Shown here: positions 50,909 to 60,599 of the stretch, piece by piece | Position numbering within the stretch: the stretch's first letter is position 1 | Layout: every line of letters begins with the position of its first letter | NCBI GenBank assembly: GCA_018398805.1 | Contig: JAGFBZ010001170.1 | Span: forward strand, 1,947,001 to 2,011,000 | Source of the DNA: Hirundichthys speculiger | Taxonomy: Eukaryota > Chordata > Actinopteri > Beloniformes > Exocoetidae | DNA: 64,000 bases | Direction: 5' to 3' | The notes under the pieces: model-generated | The model's input: only the letters and a program-made list of their open reading frames with translations | What the model was told of the DNA's origin: nothing | The model's database searches: none | Made by a program: the position numbers and the translations under genes

Positions 50909-51084
50909 AAGGTTTTTTTCTCCCGCTGTGGAAGTTTTTTACTTACCATTATCCTTGATTAGGGCGTAATATTATAATTTTAGTTAATGATATTTGCTCG
51001 GGGGTCATGCTCTGGGTCTCTGTAAAGCACCTCTATACAATTGACACTGTAACAGACGCTATACAAATAAAATTGAATTGAATT
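50909..51084 (+). mobile_element. LINE 3' end fragment with ATTGA tail
   Basis: Plus-strand copy of the family at 14798: 'ggaagttttttacttaccat', 'tgctcgggggtcatgctctg', 'gacgctatacaaataaaatt' and the tail attgaattgaatta. The 5' side stops at about 50909, so only the last ~175 bp of the element were inserted or survive. Confidence 0.8.
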
Positions 51085-52035
51085 AAAACTGAAATTGAAC
51101 ATGACCTGTTAATTCATGCGACCCAGCGCCATTTCCAAAGCAAAACAAGAATCCCAGGTTAGCCTCTTCTCCCTTCAGCGCACAACTCATCAGTAGTTGC
51201 AGCCTATGATTCAAGAGGCCTCATCAACGTACAAGTCTGTGCATACAGTCCTTAACCTTAAGCAAATACAAATCATACAGTGAGAGATTTTATATACATG
51301 TACAACTGCAGAAATTCTCCCCTAAAGAAAATGGAGAAGAGCACAGTGGATCATAGCAGATCCTCAAGCATTATTTTCGGATTAAAGCCGCCCCCTAAAT
51401 CACCTAAATCTAAATGCTCTATGAAGCAACTACACACCTAACCTATGTATGGGTCATAGTTGTTTATACTTTGTGGTTCATGTCATTCTGTAGCTGCACC
51501 ACTTTCACCTTCCTTTTGTTGATTTCCTTTATGTAGCTCAGATATAGCGACGGAGTTGGAAAAAAAAATGTAATCTAATGTAAGTTGGAGCTGAGAAATG
51601 TTGATCTGACGCTGCAGCAATCTGTCTTTCCACCAGGCTTGTAAATGAAAAAGAAGTACGGGCAGGAAAAATGTAGGCGATATAATACTACCATGTGGAC
51701 CACTCACATTTTTTGTGGTCCGTGTCGACCTAATGCGTAGTTACTGTTGTGGGGAGGTGCATGTAAGGCTTCAGAGGGGTCAGTGTGTTGCAGTTAAAGC
51801 ATAAATCATGCAGAAGATGCATGGTTGTGTAATGTCAAAGTTATTAAATGGTAGCATTCAGACACCCTCATACATTTTCAAGCACAAAAAAAGTATTTTT
51901 CCATTATATGCCACCCCTAAAGATCCAATTAATCTGCTGTAAGATAGAACTGGCTAGATTATGTTAATAAGCCTGTATGAGTGTTGACTTTGCTGTTGTA
52001 AAAATACCAGCTTGGTATCTTCACAGAGATAGTAT
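51085..52035. other. No gene seen
   Basis: No exon or additional transposon end could be supported. Confidence 0.4.
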
Positions 52036-52665
52036 CTGTCCCTCTCTCCCATTTTCCTTCACCTGGTTGGCCTTCAGCAGGAAGACCCCACCTTATGATC
52101 CAGGTCCTGATCAAAGTAACTTCCCACTTAAAGGGGAGTTTTTGAAACGAGCGTGGTGTGAACCCAAATGCAGCACGAACAGTGTCGCAGAGTTTGTAAT
52201 GACCTTTATTAAAAACAGTCAGCAGGTGAATTGCAGGTAAGGGAGGTAACCCCTGGATCAGGGGTTAAGAGCAATGTCCGATGGAGAGGGATCTGGGTGG
52301 GGAGCAGGCCGAACCAGCAACGGCCAGGAACAGGCAGGCAGACACCAGAGACGCAGAGGCCGAAGATGTGGTCAGGGACAGAAGCAGGTTGGGTTAGCGG
52401 GGAGCTGATGGTCAAGGCTGGTCGGGGACTGGAGGCTGGCTGGACTGGGACTGGGGGTGGTTGGGGACTGAAGGCTGGTCGGAGACTGGTAGGGGAGTTT
52501 TTCCACTTGCCATTACTTCTTTAATTAAGATTTAATAATATTAGTTATAGTTAATAATATTTACTTTGGGGTCATGCTCTGGGTCTCTGAAAAGTGCATA
52601 GAGACAATTTGTATTGTAATAGATGCTATACAACTAAAATTCAAATTGAAGTGAATTGAATTGAA
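52036..52665 (+). mobile_element. LINE 3' end fragment, split by a 347-bp insertion
   Basis: The left part (52036-52143: 'ggccttcagcaggaagacccc', 'aggtcctgatcaaag') and right part (52491-52665: 'ccacttgccattactt', 'ggggtcatgctctgggtctc', 'gctatacaactaaaattc', 'gaattgaattg') join into the same sequence order as the copy at 14798 when the insertion is removed. It is on the plus strand and ends with the usual ATTGA-type tail. Confidence 0.8.
52144..52490. mobile_element. Interspersed insert with 12-bp target duplication
   Basis: AGGGGAGTTTTT occurs at 52132-52143 and again at 52491-52502, exactly bracketing 347 bp that interrupt a LINE. The insert starts gaaacgagcgtggtg, continues 'gaacccaaatgcagcacg' and 'tgacctttattaaaaa', and ends in degenerate ggactgg-type repeats. 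The same 'caaatgcag...ttta' signature marks the repeats at 9484 and 31985. It has no terminal inverted repeat, A tail or tRNA-like promoter that I can see, so its mode of movement is unclear. Confidence 0.7.
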
Positions 52666-53714
52666 CTGATGCTAGCTGCTAACATACCCTCCATCTACTG
52701 CTGTAAATGGACAGTATTGACATGGATACTCCTGCAGCAGGTCCTTACATTATAAAGTGCTTCCAAAGTGCTGAGTAGTTAATAACTCCTTCCTCATGAG
52801 AATTACTTCCAATTACTTAAAAAAAAAAAAAAAAAAACAAATCCTCTGCATTGTCATTTTAGCATTTCAGGTATCACAGTCTAATTTAAAGAAATCAAAA
52901 GAGGAATGAAGGCAGCCCCAAACATGTCCAGTTTTGCAGCTGGGGGGTCACGGGAATCCACTGTTGTATGTTTGATAACAGAAATCGAGACAGCTTTCAG
53001 ATCAGCTTTTCTTTGCAGCTGCTGAAAGGTATAATCTCATTCACTGACAAATAAGGTCTGTCTTCTTTCTCTTAAGTTATTGTGTGTATGTGCCAGAGAG
53101 TGTTTTTATGTATGAGAAGCATGATATGCTGAGTGCAGGCAAACAGACAAAGGGCCATTCTCTGCTGCCTGCTGAAGACAGCTCATTTTGAAATACAGAA
53201 GAAAGTCTCTGTTCCCTAAATGAAGAGGATACATCCACAGCTCAGGGGATGGAAATATATGACATGATATATGAAATATTATTGTTTATCTTTCACCGTG
53301 GGACTTTTTTTAATAACAGAAACCATGATGAAGAATTGTCCAGTGAAAAAAACAATACTTTGCAGAACTCTCTCTCAATTTTTTTTATTTAAACAGCACA
53401 TCAGAATTATATGTTTGTCCTTTTACTTTTTACCTTTTTACATTTAGAAGATTTTATTAAAGTTCAGAGAATCTGACAGAAATCTTTTGATTTTGAGAGA
53501 TTTAGGCCATTAAAGTGTTCAGGATTCTGAAAGGAAACGTTTAATCCTTTGGGCGATTTCATACCATCTCCACTCTTCTCCCTTTTCCTTGGAATATGCT
53601 TCTTTAGGTTTAGCAAATGCAGCATGATGGATGGAGATAAAAAATGAGGAAGCTGGGTAATTCTTTTTTGAGCTAGAAAATGTGATGTCACGATACACCA
53701 CAAATCTGAATAAC
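52666..53714. other. No gene seen
   Basis: Contains an A18-type run at 52820-52836. No exon or transposon end could be supported. Confidence 0.4.
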
Positions 53715-53827
<113 letters not shown>

Positions 53828-54298
53828 TAGGGGTGCAACGGTACAGGTGGCTCATGGTACGGTCCGTACCGCGGTTTTTGTGTCACGGTTTCGGTACGGA
53901 TTCGGTACAGTTTCAGACCACCCGCTACTCTAAACCCGCGATCGCAAGATACCGAGTTTGGGGAAAGTGCAACCCATATGTTGGCGCATAAAAGAGCGCG
54001 TCCAAATGGCATAAATGTGTCGTCCACCTGGTCACATGTGGACGTGCACAAACGGCTCTACCTCTCGATTTCGCATCACCGTATCACTTACATACGTTTT
54101 TATTCTCTTGAGGTCAGAGGATGTCTGGTCAGCAGTTGTGGTGGATGTGGGAATAGTCACGGCCAGACACCTCAGTCTGTACAGCTGTGGCATGATCTCA
54201 TTCAGATGTCTGCTGTGGAGGAAACCAAGGAGATTTTTGTCTCTGGTGTCAAGCTGGAAAAGGTTGGATGTGGGAATTTATTTCTGATATGTCTCTGA

Positions 54299-55135
54299 CA
54301 GTGACGTGCGGTGAGATTCATGGCTGGTGAGGCACTGACTTCATCAGTCAGATTTACAAGCATATGAACCCTCCAGAACAACTTATTCACCATTTGATTG
54401 GCAGCAGTTAACTGTTTATGTTTAAAACCTCCTATTGTCATTCACATATAAATGCTTTACACATACAAAATGTAGCGCACAAAAAAGCACATTTAATTAA
54501 AAAAAAAGTTATTATGGTCTTACCTTTACTTATAAATGAAGTCCACGCGCCGCTCCTTCTGCAGAATAAGTGACAGAGCTTGCTGTCACTTATTCTGCAG
54601 CCAATGTGTCGCAAGAAGAATCCCTGTGCTCACTAGTGCCCCCTAACGTGAGGCAGGAGAAGTGCGTGCCTCACCCCGTGCCTCTTCTCAGCCGTTTTAT
54701 GATCGCGCCGGCACAAGAAACACATTACACACATATAGTTGCTGTTCATTATATAAATCAGCTAAACTATGGAAACTTATTTCATATAGCAAACGTGTTT
54801 GAACATTTTAATAGTGACATACAAAGAGACGGCGATCTGGTCTCACAACATAGCATGGCAGCACAGTTAGCCGAGTCATTGCGCAATCCACGGTGAGGCT
54901 CAGCGAGGTGCTGCCTCACCGCCCGCATCTTCTCAGTATTTGAATGGTAAATGTGAAAATTTGGCGATTTTGAATTAAAAAATAATCTAAAAATGGTGAA
55001 GTTAAAAGGAAAATTACTTTATAGTACAAATCAATTGATAAATATAAAAAATATATATATATATTTTCATTTCTTTCTTTCCATGATGGCAGGGGAGGCC
55101 GTGCCTCCCCTGCCTCACCTGACCGCACGTCACTG
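54299..55135. mobile_element. Nested hAT-like element with perfect 8-bp duplication
   Basis: The ends CAGTGACGTGCGGTGAG and CTGACCGCACGTCACTG are inverted (CAGTGACGTGCGGT matches exactly). The flanks GTCTCTGA at 54291-54298 and 55136-55143 are identical, the 8-bp target duplication of hAT elements. The 837-bp interior repeats short words related to gaggc/gcctc and holds a 17-bp perfect hairpin at 54559-54600. I find no transposase. Identity of the duplication implies a fairly recent insertion. Confidence 0.9.
54559..54600. repeat. Perfect 17-bp hairpin inside the nested hAT
   Basis: CTGCAGAATAAGTGACA (54559-54575) and TGTCACTTATTCTGCAG (54584-54600) pair perfectly around the 8-base loop gagcttgc. 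Its function within the element is unknown. Confidence 0.95.
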
Positions 55136-55519
55136 GTCTCTGAAACTGTTGGTGGTCGAGGAGGGACAGGAACATTATTTATTCGTGATCTTTAAATGCG
55201 CATCCAATGATTCGTTCTGCAATATTTCAAAAAGCACATCAGCTGCTCCAAGATGCACAACTGGTAACAACTGGATCTTACGCAGGTATATCGCGAGTCA
55301 ATGAGCTGTAACCAACCGGCCAAAGTGTGATCGGCTGGTCACTGTGAGTGAGCGGAGGTGAGTGGACATTGACATGCAGTGGCGGGCCTGTTGCCTAAAA
55401 GGCACGCACGTCCAATGCAAAGTTATTGGAACATAAATACCGCGGGACATAAAAGCGTATTGTCCCGTGCTGGTCGTACCGAACGGTCTGGTATTTTACC
55501 GAGTACCGTTGCATCCCTT

Positions 55520-55520
<1 letters not shown>

Positions 55521-55566
<46 letters not shown>
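55521..55566. repeat. (GATA)n array, right part
   Basis: About 11 GATA units continuing the array at 53715-53827 on the far side of the hAT-like insertion. Confidence 0.95.
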
Positions 55567-58555
55567 CCTCTGTTCCAGAGGGCACTGGGGTTTTCATTTC
55601 ACCAGTCTAACTATCATGATGGAGCCTCACTAGCATTCATTTTTAGTCTTCTAGTTGTTGTACCATTTGAAATATTATCAGAAAGTATGATACATGCACA
55701 TACTGTTTATGTTTTGAACATGTATGTGTTTGTGTGCATAAAGGCCAGAGCAGATTGATTGCAGTAATAAGTCGTCAGTGGTTGATGGGACTTCAGTTGG
55801 AGCTTTTGTTGTTTTACTTTAGCTGCCTACCTTGACGGTAAATAATTAAACAGATGCAAGTACTTCTTAATGGTTGTCACAACAACACAGACCAGACAAA
55901 GAGCCTGATTCACCAGCCGCACCAACACAGAAGACAGAAAACAGAAGACAGAGAAGCTGCCCCCCATCGCTAAACTCTTTATCGCATGCTGGCTACGCAA
56001 CCTCACAAACTATGACACTTGTAGAAACGCACCAAGTAAATTATTATTCAGACACGCTTGTGTTAAGACTGAATTTAAACAAGGCTTGACAGAGATTTGA
56101 AGAAAGGCATCAACTCATAATTGCCTGACTGCCTGTACAAACTAACAAAAAGCGCATTGAGGCATGTTGTATAACCAACGAGAGGGAGGAAACGGCACTT
56201 CTCTACATGGCGGGGAGCCGTAATTTAATTTGCTAGTGTTTGCTTCCAGATGAGACAAGGTCATTTGCATTTCTCCTTTTTTAAGCTGCTCCTTAGCCCA
56301 CCAGTAGAGAGGAGACGCTCGCACACGGAGAGGAAAAGCACCAAAAAGCTTTGACGTATATTGAAAAATAATTTTTGAATAAGTGTTGTTCTGGTCTGTC
56401 TGTGTTTGTGTGTGTGTGTCTGTCTGCTGCAACTGACTGCGGTTGACAGCGGCTATGTCTTTGTCTGTCTCATTATGCAGATACACAAGGTTACAATGGA
56501 TGCCTGCTGGGTGTCAGTGTACATAAGCTGTAGCGTTTTACCCCGTCCTCTCAGCTTTCCACACAAGCATGTGCTTTGTGGACAGTACTATTAAAAGCCA
56601 AGGTGTGCTCTCAACCGAGCTGTCTGTCAGCTTGATTGGTTAGCTCCCTGCAATCGATAGAGGCCGGCCCACAGGCCAGCCACCTAAATCCATACGCACT
56701 GTTGGGAAAGATGAGATGGCGGTGGGAGCACAGGCAGCAAGAAAACTGTCAAACACAGACATACAAACACACCCACGCGATCTTTCACTCCTTGTTTGAA
56801 TCCCGCCCCCCCCCCTCACACTTCACCACCCTCCCCACCACTGTTGAAGACCCCATCGATCAGTTAGTGAGCGTGTGGCATTTTGACTTAAACCGTGCAT
56901 GGATAATGTACTTGGCAGGCACCACACAGATAGTTTGACAGGAGCCCAAGGCATGCAAAAAGGAGGGGGGGTGGCTCATTAATCCAAGGGCGTGCCATCA
57001 TGCTATGACACTGCCAACAGGCTACAGCTGGGCTGAGGAGTGGACAACCCCCACCCCCACCCCGTCGTCTCCCGCCAGTCTCTTTCGAACAGCACCCTGA
57101 TCTGGCATAAAGTGGACATGTGGACATGGCCAGTTATGGTCAGAGACGGAGGCGTACAGACATGCTTTGGCTTCCACTGGGCATGCTGCTCATATTTACT
57201 GAGTGAAGAACCGTAAAGCAGGAATCATGGTTGTGCATTTCAGGCGGATTGAACGTGAGGGGGTTTGGGGAATTGGTGGCTTGTGGAGATTTTCCATATA
57301 AAGCTGAAATTACTGGATGCCAGTCCAACAGAGAAGAAACACTGGGGATGGCTATTTATGACTGCTGATCCTGAGCCAGTATATTACAGACACCTGATTA
57401 TGTGTGTGCACTGTTCCATGAGGCCAATGGGCTCATGCCGCGAAGAAATACACCTTTTTCCTTTATCATTTGTTATTTCCACTGAGTAATAAAATCTTCC
57501 CTTGTTATTCAGGTACACTAACTAGTAGGTAGTTTTAGGAAATCTGCAGTACCCTCTGAAAGAATCACTACAATGTCTTTAAAACATAGCTTTTGTGTAA
57601 TATCTGGAACTCATCAAAATAGATGCCTTCATAGTTGGTTCTCAAGTTTGTTTGTTTTTTAAAATCAGTGTTTTATTCTTTATGCCTGATGGATCATTCA
57701 GTGAGCAACCTGACATCACAGCTCATCATCATCTTTTTTTCCTGTATTCATCATCACGCCTCCATCCACAGCGTAGAAAGACAAGGAATTAGAGCAGACA
57801 CACAGCATAAGGTCACAGGCCTGGAGTCGAACCTGCAACCACCCCAGGAGGGCTGCAGCCTCCACACAACCCACATTTACCAAAGAAAGTCTGCATCACC
57901 TCACTGAGACTCACTCTGACCTGCCCCGCAGTAATAGACTCTTCATCTAGTCTGACTGACAGATGCTTAACTTTCGCTTAACTGACAGCTCAAATTAAAG
58001 ACTCGCATCCATCTGTATAGCTCGGCAGGCCTGCACGGTAGAGTTCTCGAGAGAAAGAAAAATATTTCACCTCCACAAAAAGAAAAGATAGTGAAGTGAG
58101 TGGGGAGTAATGATCATCTTGCTATCTAACTGGTCCTCTGTGGGATCTGGCTTAAGTGATATTAAGTGAGGTAGTGTTGTGGAAAAGATACATTCCCTTT
58201 ATATTTTACCAAAACGTCTTGCAACTATATATGTATTTCTAAGAAATACTGAAAAGAAAGACTTGGCACTGACTAATCCATTACAAGCAGTGGTCATACA
58301 ATCAGTCCGTACAGAAAGTTGCAGTTGATGGAAATACTGCAGAAATGACATGACCAAACTGATTTAAGCATGAGTGATAAAGATTACAGAAAGTCTGAGA
58401 AAGATTGCAGAAGGTCTGAGAAAAAGTACAGTAAACAGAATATCAAGTTCACACAAAACATGTGTGCAGAGCCACGTGTGAACCAGTGCTTCAGTCGTAA
58501 TCGTGCACCTTCTCTGTCCAGGAACATAACTAATGAGTACTGTATATAATACAGC
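55567..58555. other. No gene seen; possible SINE trace at 57800
   Basis: The only repeat-like signal is a perfect B-box match, GGTTCGACTCC on the minus strand (plus-strand 57811-57821), without a convincing A box. C9 occurs at 56807. No exon could be supported. Confidence 0.35.
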
Positions 58556-58975
58556 ATGAAAATGAAAAAATGAAAATGAAAATGACTGAAAATGAAAAAT
58601 ACTTTATTAATCCCAGAAAGGGAAATTCAACACTGCAGCAAGGGCTCTTCTTCTCTTTTTTTTCTTTTTTCTCAACAACAGATAAATGACAGCAATAACA
58701 ATAATATTAATTGATAATAATAATAGTAGATTTTATATCTTGTTGTGGAGGCTGCTGGCTGCTGGCAGGAATGATCTTCTGTATCTTTCCATCTTGCAAC
58801 GGACCTGAAGAAGCCTCTCACTGAACACACTCTGTTGTTTGATCACTGTGTCGTGGAGAGAGTGTGAAGAGTCCTCCATCATCTTCATCAGCTTGTGCAG
58901 CATTCTTTTTTGTACAATCAGCTCCAGTGGCTCCAGAGTTACACCCAGCACAGATCCAGCTTTCCTGATCAGTAT
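58556..58975 (-). mobile_element. LINE 3' end with short C-terminal coding remnant
   Basis: On the minus strand a 72-codon frame (58951 to 58733) ends ERYRRSFLPAASSLHNKI, resembling the C-terminus of several fish LINEs (RYRRSFLPAAI-like). It is followed by the 3' UTR ending in 'gaatttccctttctgggatt' and aataaagtat, and a tail of TTTTCA units seen on the plus strand as gaaaatgaaaa at 58556-58600. This fits an L2-like element with a microsatellite tail. Clade is tentative. Confidence 0.6.
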
Positions 58976-59101
58976 TGTTATTAATAGTTATTAATATCTA
59001 TATACATTTGTGCCACCTGTAATACAAATCCAGTTGTGAAATGTCCTCGCTCCTAAATATTCCACAGTGCAATGCAAAGCGTCAGATGTGGTCGTGTAAA
59101 G

Positions 59102-59622
59102 CAGTGGCCCCAACCTTTTTTGTGCCACGGACCGGTCTAATGTCAGACATTATTTTCACGGACCGGTCTGTAAAATGTGTCGCAGATAAATACAAGAAAA
59201 TAAAATGACATGACCAGCATGAAAACTGTGGTATTTTTTATATATTATAATAAATGTGAATCCGCCGTGTATTCATGTGCAACTTTATTAGAAGCGTCCT
59301 TGTAACATCACTGCAACAACAGAATATCGGTAACATCCTCTGGAAAGACACTTTCTGAAGATGTTTGTTTTTTACTCATTTTGCCACGTGACCAAGACAT
59401 GGGTCTGGAACTCTTGTCATGTGTCAAGAGTTAGTCATAGACAGGTGTAATGGAGAGAATACGGTCATTTTTCAAAATAAAACATAATTTAGACTCAGAT
59501 AATAAATATAACAGTAATAATGGAAGTGATTCATATTTTTTTTATCTGCGGCCCGGCATCAAATGACCCACGGACCGGTATCCGGATGGATACCGGTCCG
59601 TGGGTTGGTGGGGAGGTGGGGG
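59102..59622. mobile_element. hAT-like element nested in the Tc1 relic
   Basis: It starts CAGTGGCCCCAACCTTTTTT with several ggaccggtc words, a signature of a widespread vertebrate non-autonomous hAT family. The Tc1 sequence is interrupted exactly here: gtgtaaag (59094-59101) before and ttgcaaaa (59623-59630) after are a decayed 8-bp duplication, and the Tc1 frame resumes with 'cattgccgctactgg'. The 3' terminal repeat is degenerate. A 17-bp perfect hairpin lies at 59567-59604. No transposase is encoded. Confidence 0.8.
59567..59604. repeat. Perfect 17-bp palindrome with 4-base loop
   Basis: CCCACGGACCGGTATCC (59567-59583) and GGATACCGGTCCGTGGG (59588-59604) are exact complements around ggat. 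It lies just inside the 3' end of the nested hAT-like element. Confidence 0.95.
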
Positions 59623-60320
59623 TTGCAAAACATTGCCGCTACTGGACTCTAGAGCAGTGGAGGGACGTTCCTGGAGTAACGAATCACACTTCTCCATCTG
59701 GTAATCTGATGGAAGAGTCTGGGTTTGGTGGTTTCCAGCAGAACGGTACTTGTCTGACTGCATTGATCCAAGTGTAAAGTTTGGTGGAGGGGGGATTATG
59801 GTGTGGGGTTGTTTTTCAGGAGCTGGGCTTGGCCCCTTAGTTCCAGTGAAAGGAACGCTGCATGCTTCAGCAGACCAAGACATTTTGGACAATTTAATGC
59901 TCCCAACTTTGTGGGAACAGTTTGGAGCTGGTCCCTTCCTCTTCCAACATGACTGTGCACCAGTGCATAAAGCAAGGTCCATAAAGACATGGATGGCAGA
60001 GTCTGGTGTGGATGAACTTGACTGGCCTGCACAGAGTCCTGACTTCAACCTGAAAGAAGACCTTTGGGATGAATTAGAGCAGAGACAGAGAGCCAGACCT
60101 TCTGGTCCAACATCAGTGTGTGACCTCACAAATGTGCTTCTGGAAGAATGGTCAAAAATCCCCATAAACACACTCCTAAACCTTGTTGACAGCCTTCCCA
60201 GAAGAGTTGAAGCTGTTCTAGCTGCAAAGGGTGGAGCCACGTTATATTGATTAGGAATGGGATGTCACTAAAGCTCATATGTGAGTCAAGGCAGGTGAGT
60301 GAATACTTTTGGCAATATAT

Positions 60321-60586
60321 GGTAAATGGACTGCACTTACATACCACTTTCTCCACACCATTAAGGTGCCTTCAAAGTGGTTTACAATGGCCTCTAATTC
60401 ACCTATTCACAAACACACATTCATACATACATCCAGTGGGCGGCTGCTACCATGTAAGGTGCTGCCAGAGGGTTCGGTGTCTTGCCCAAGGACACTATGG
60501 CGTGTGGACAGTTGGATCCGGGATCGAACCGCCAACCTTACAGTGACTTGGACGACCCGCTCGACCAACTGAGCTACAGCCACCCC
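60321..60586 (-). mobile_element. tRNA-derived SINE inserted in the Tc1 terminal repeat
   Basis: On the minus strand the head reads GGGTGGCTGTAGCTCAGTTGG with a perfect A box TAGCTCAGTTGG (plus-strand 60565-60576) and B box GGTTCGATCCC (plus-strand 60520-60530). The body includes 'cttgcccaaggacac', common in fish SINEs, and the 3' end is 'ccatttacc' at 60321. The flanks gcaatatat (60312-60320) and gcaatgtag (60587-60595) look like a duplication of the Tc1 end sequence. An open frame here is not a gene. Confidence 0.8.
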
Positions 60587-60599
60587 GCAATGTAGTGTA

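Larger units (their letters stand above)
53828..55520. mobile_element. hAT-like element inserted in a GATA array
   Basis: The left end TAGGGGTGCAACGGTAC and the complement of the right end, TAAGGGATGCAACGGTAC, form a terminal inverted repeat. Subterminal sequence is full of ggtacgg/ccgtacc words (53857-53920, 55475-55505). Flanks are GATA repeats on both sides, so an 8-bp duplication cannot be distinguished from the array, but the termini match a hAT-type family known from fish. A second hAT-like element lies inside, leaving about 850 bp of its own sequence with no recognisable transposase; it is probably non-autonomous. Confidence 0.8.
59011..60599 (+). pseudogene. Tc1-like transposon with two nested insertions
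   Basis: From 59011 ('tgccacctgtaatacaaatcc') to the terminal 'gcaatgtagtgta' at 60599 this follows a Tc1-like family common in fish. A large internal deletion joins 'aatattccacag' to 'tgcaatgcaaagcg' at about 59074. A hAT-like insert follows at 59102. The catalytic domain then reads WSNESHFSIW and a stop (59672-59704): the first catalytic aspartate (WSDE) is asparagine and a glutamine codon is TAA. A 166-codon open frame remains (59750-60250) with [28 protein letters not shown] (second aspartate) and [19 protein letters not shown] (third residue, glutamate, kept). A SINE sits in the 3' terminal repeat. The copy cannot be active. Confidence 0.9.

Noticed and set aside
57800..57890. SINE at 57.8 kb
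   Set aside because: A perfect B-box match is present but no A box at a fitting distance, tail or duplication; left as a note only.
60520..60586. tRNA gene on the minus strand
   Set aside because: A and B boxes are good but the acceptor and anticodon stems do not form a cloverleaf and a SINE body follows.
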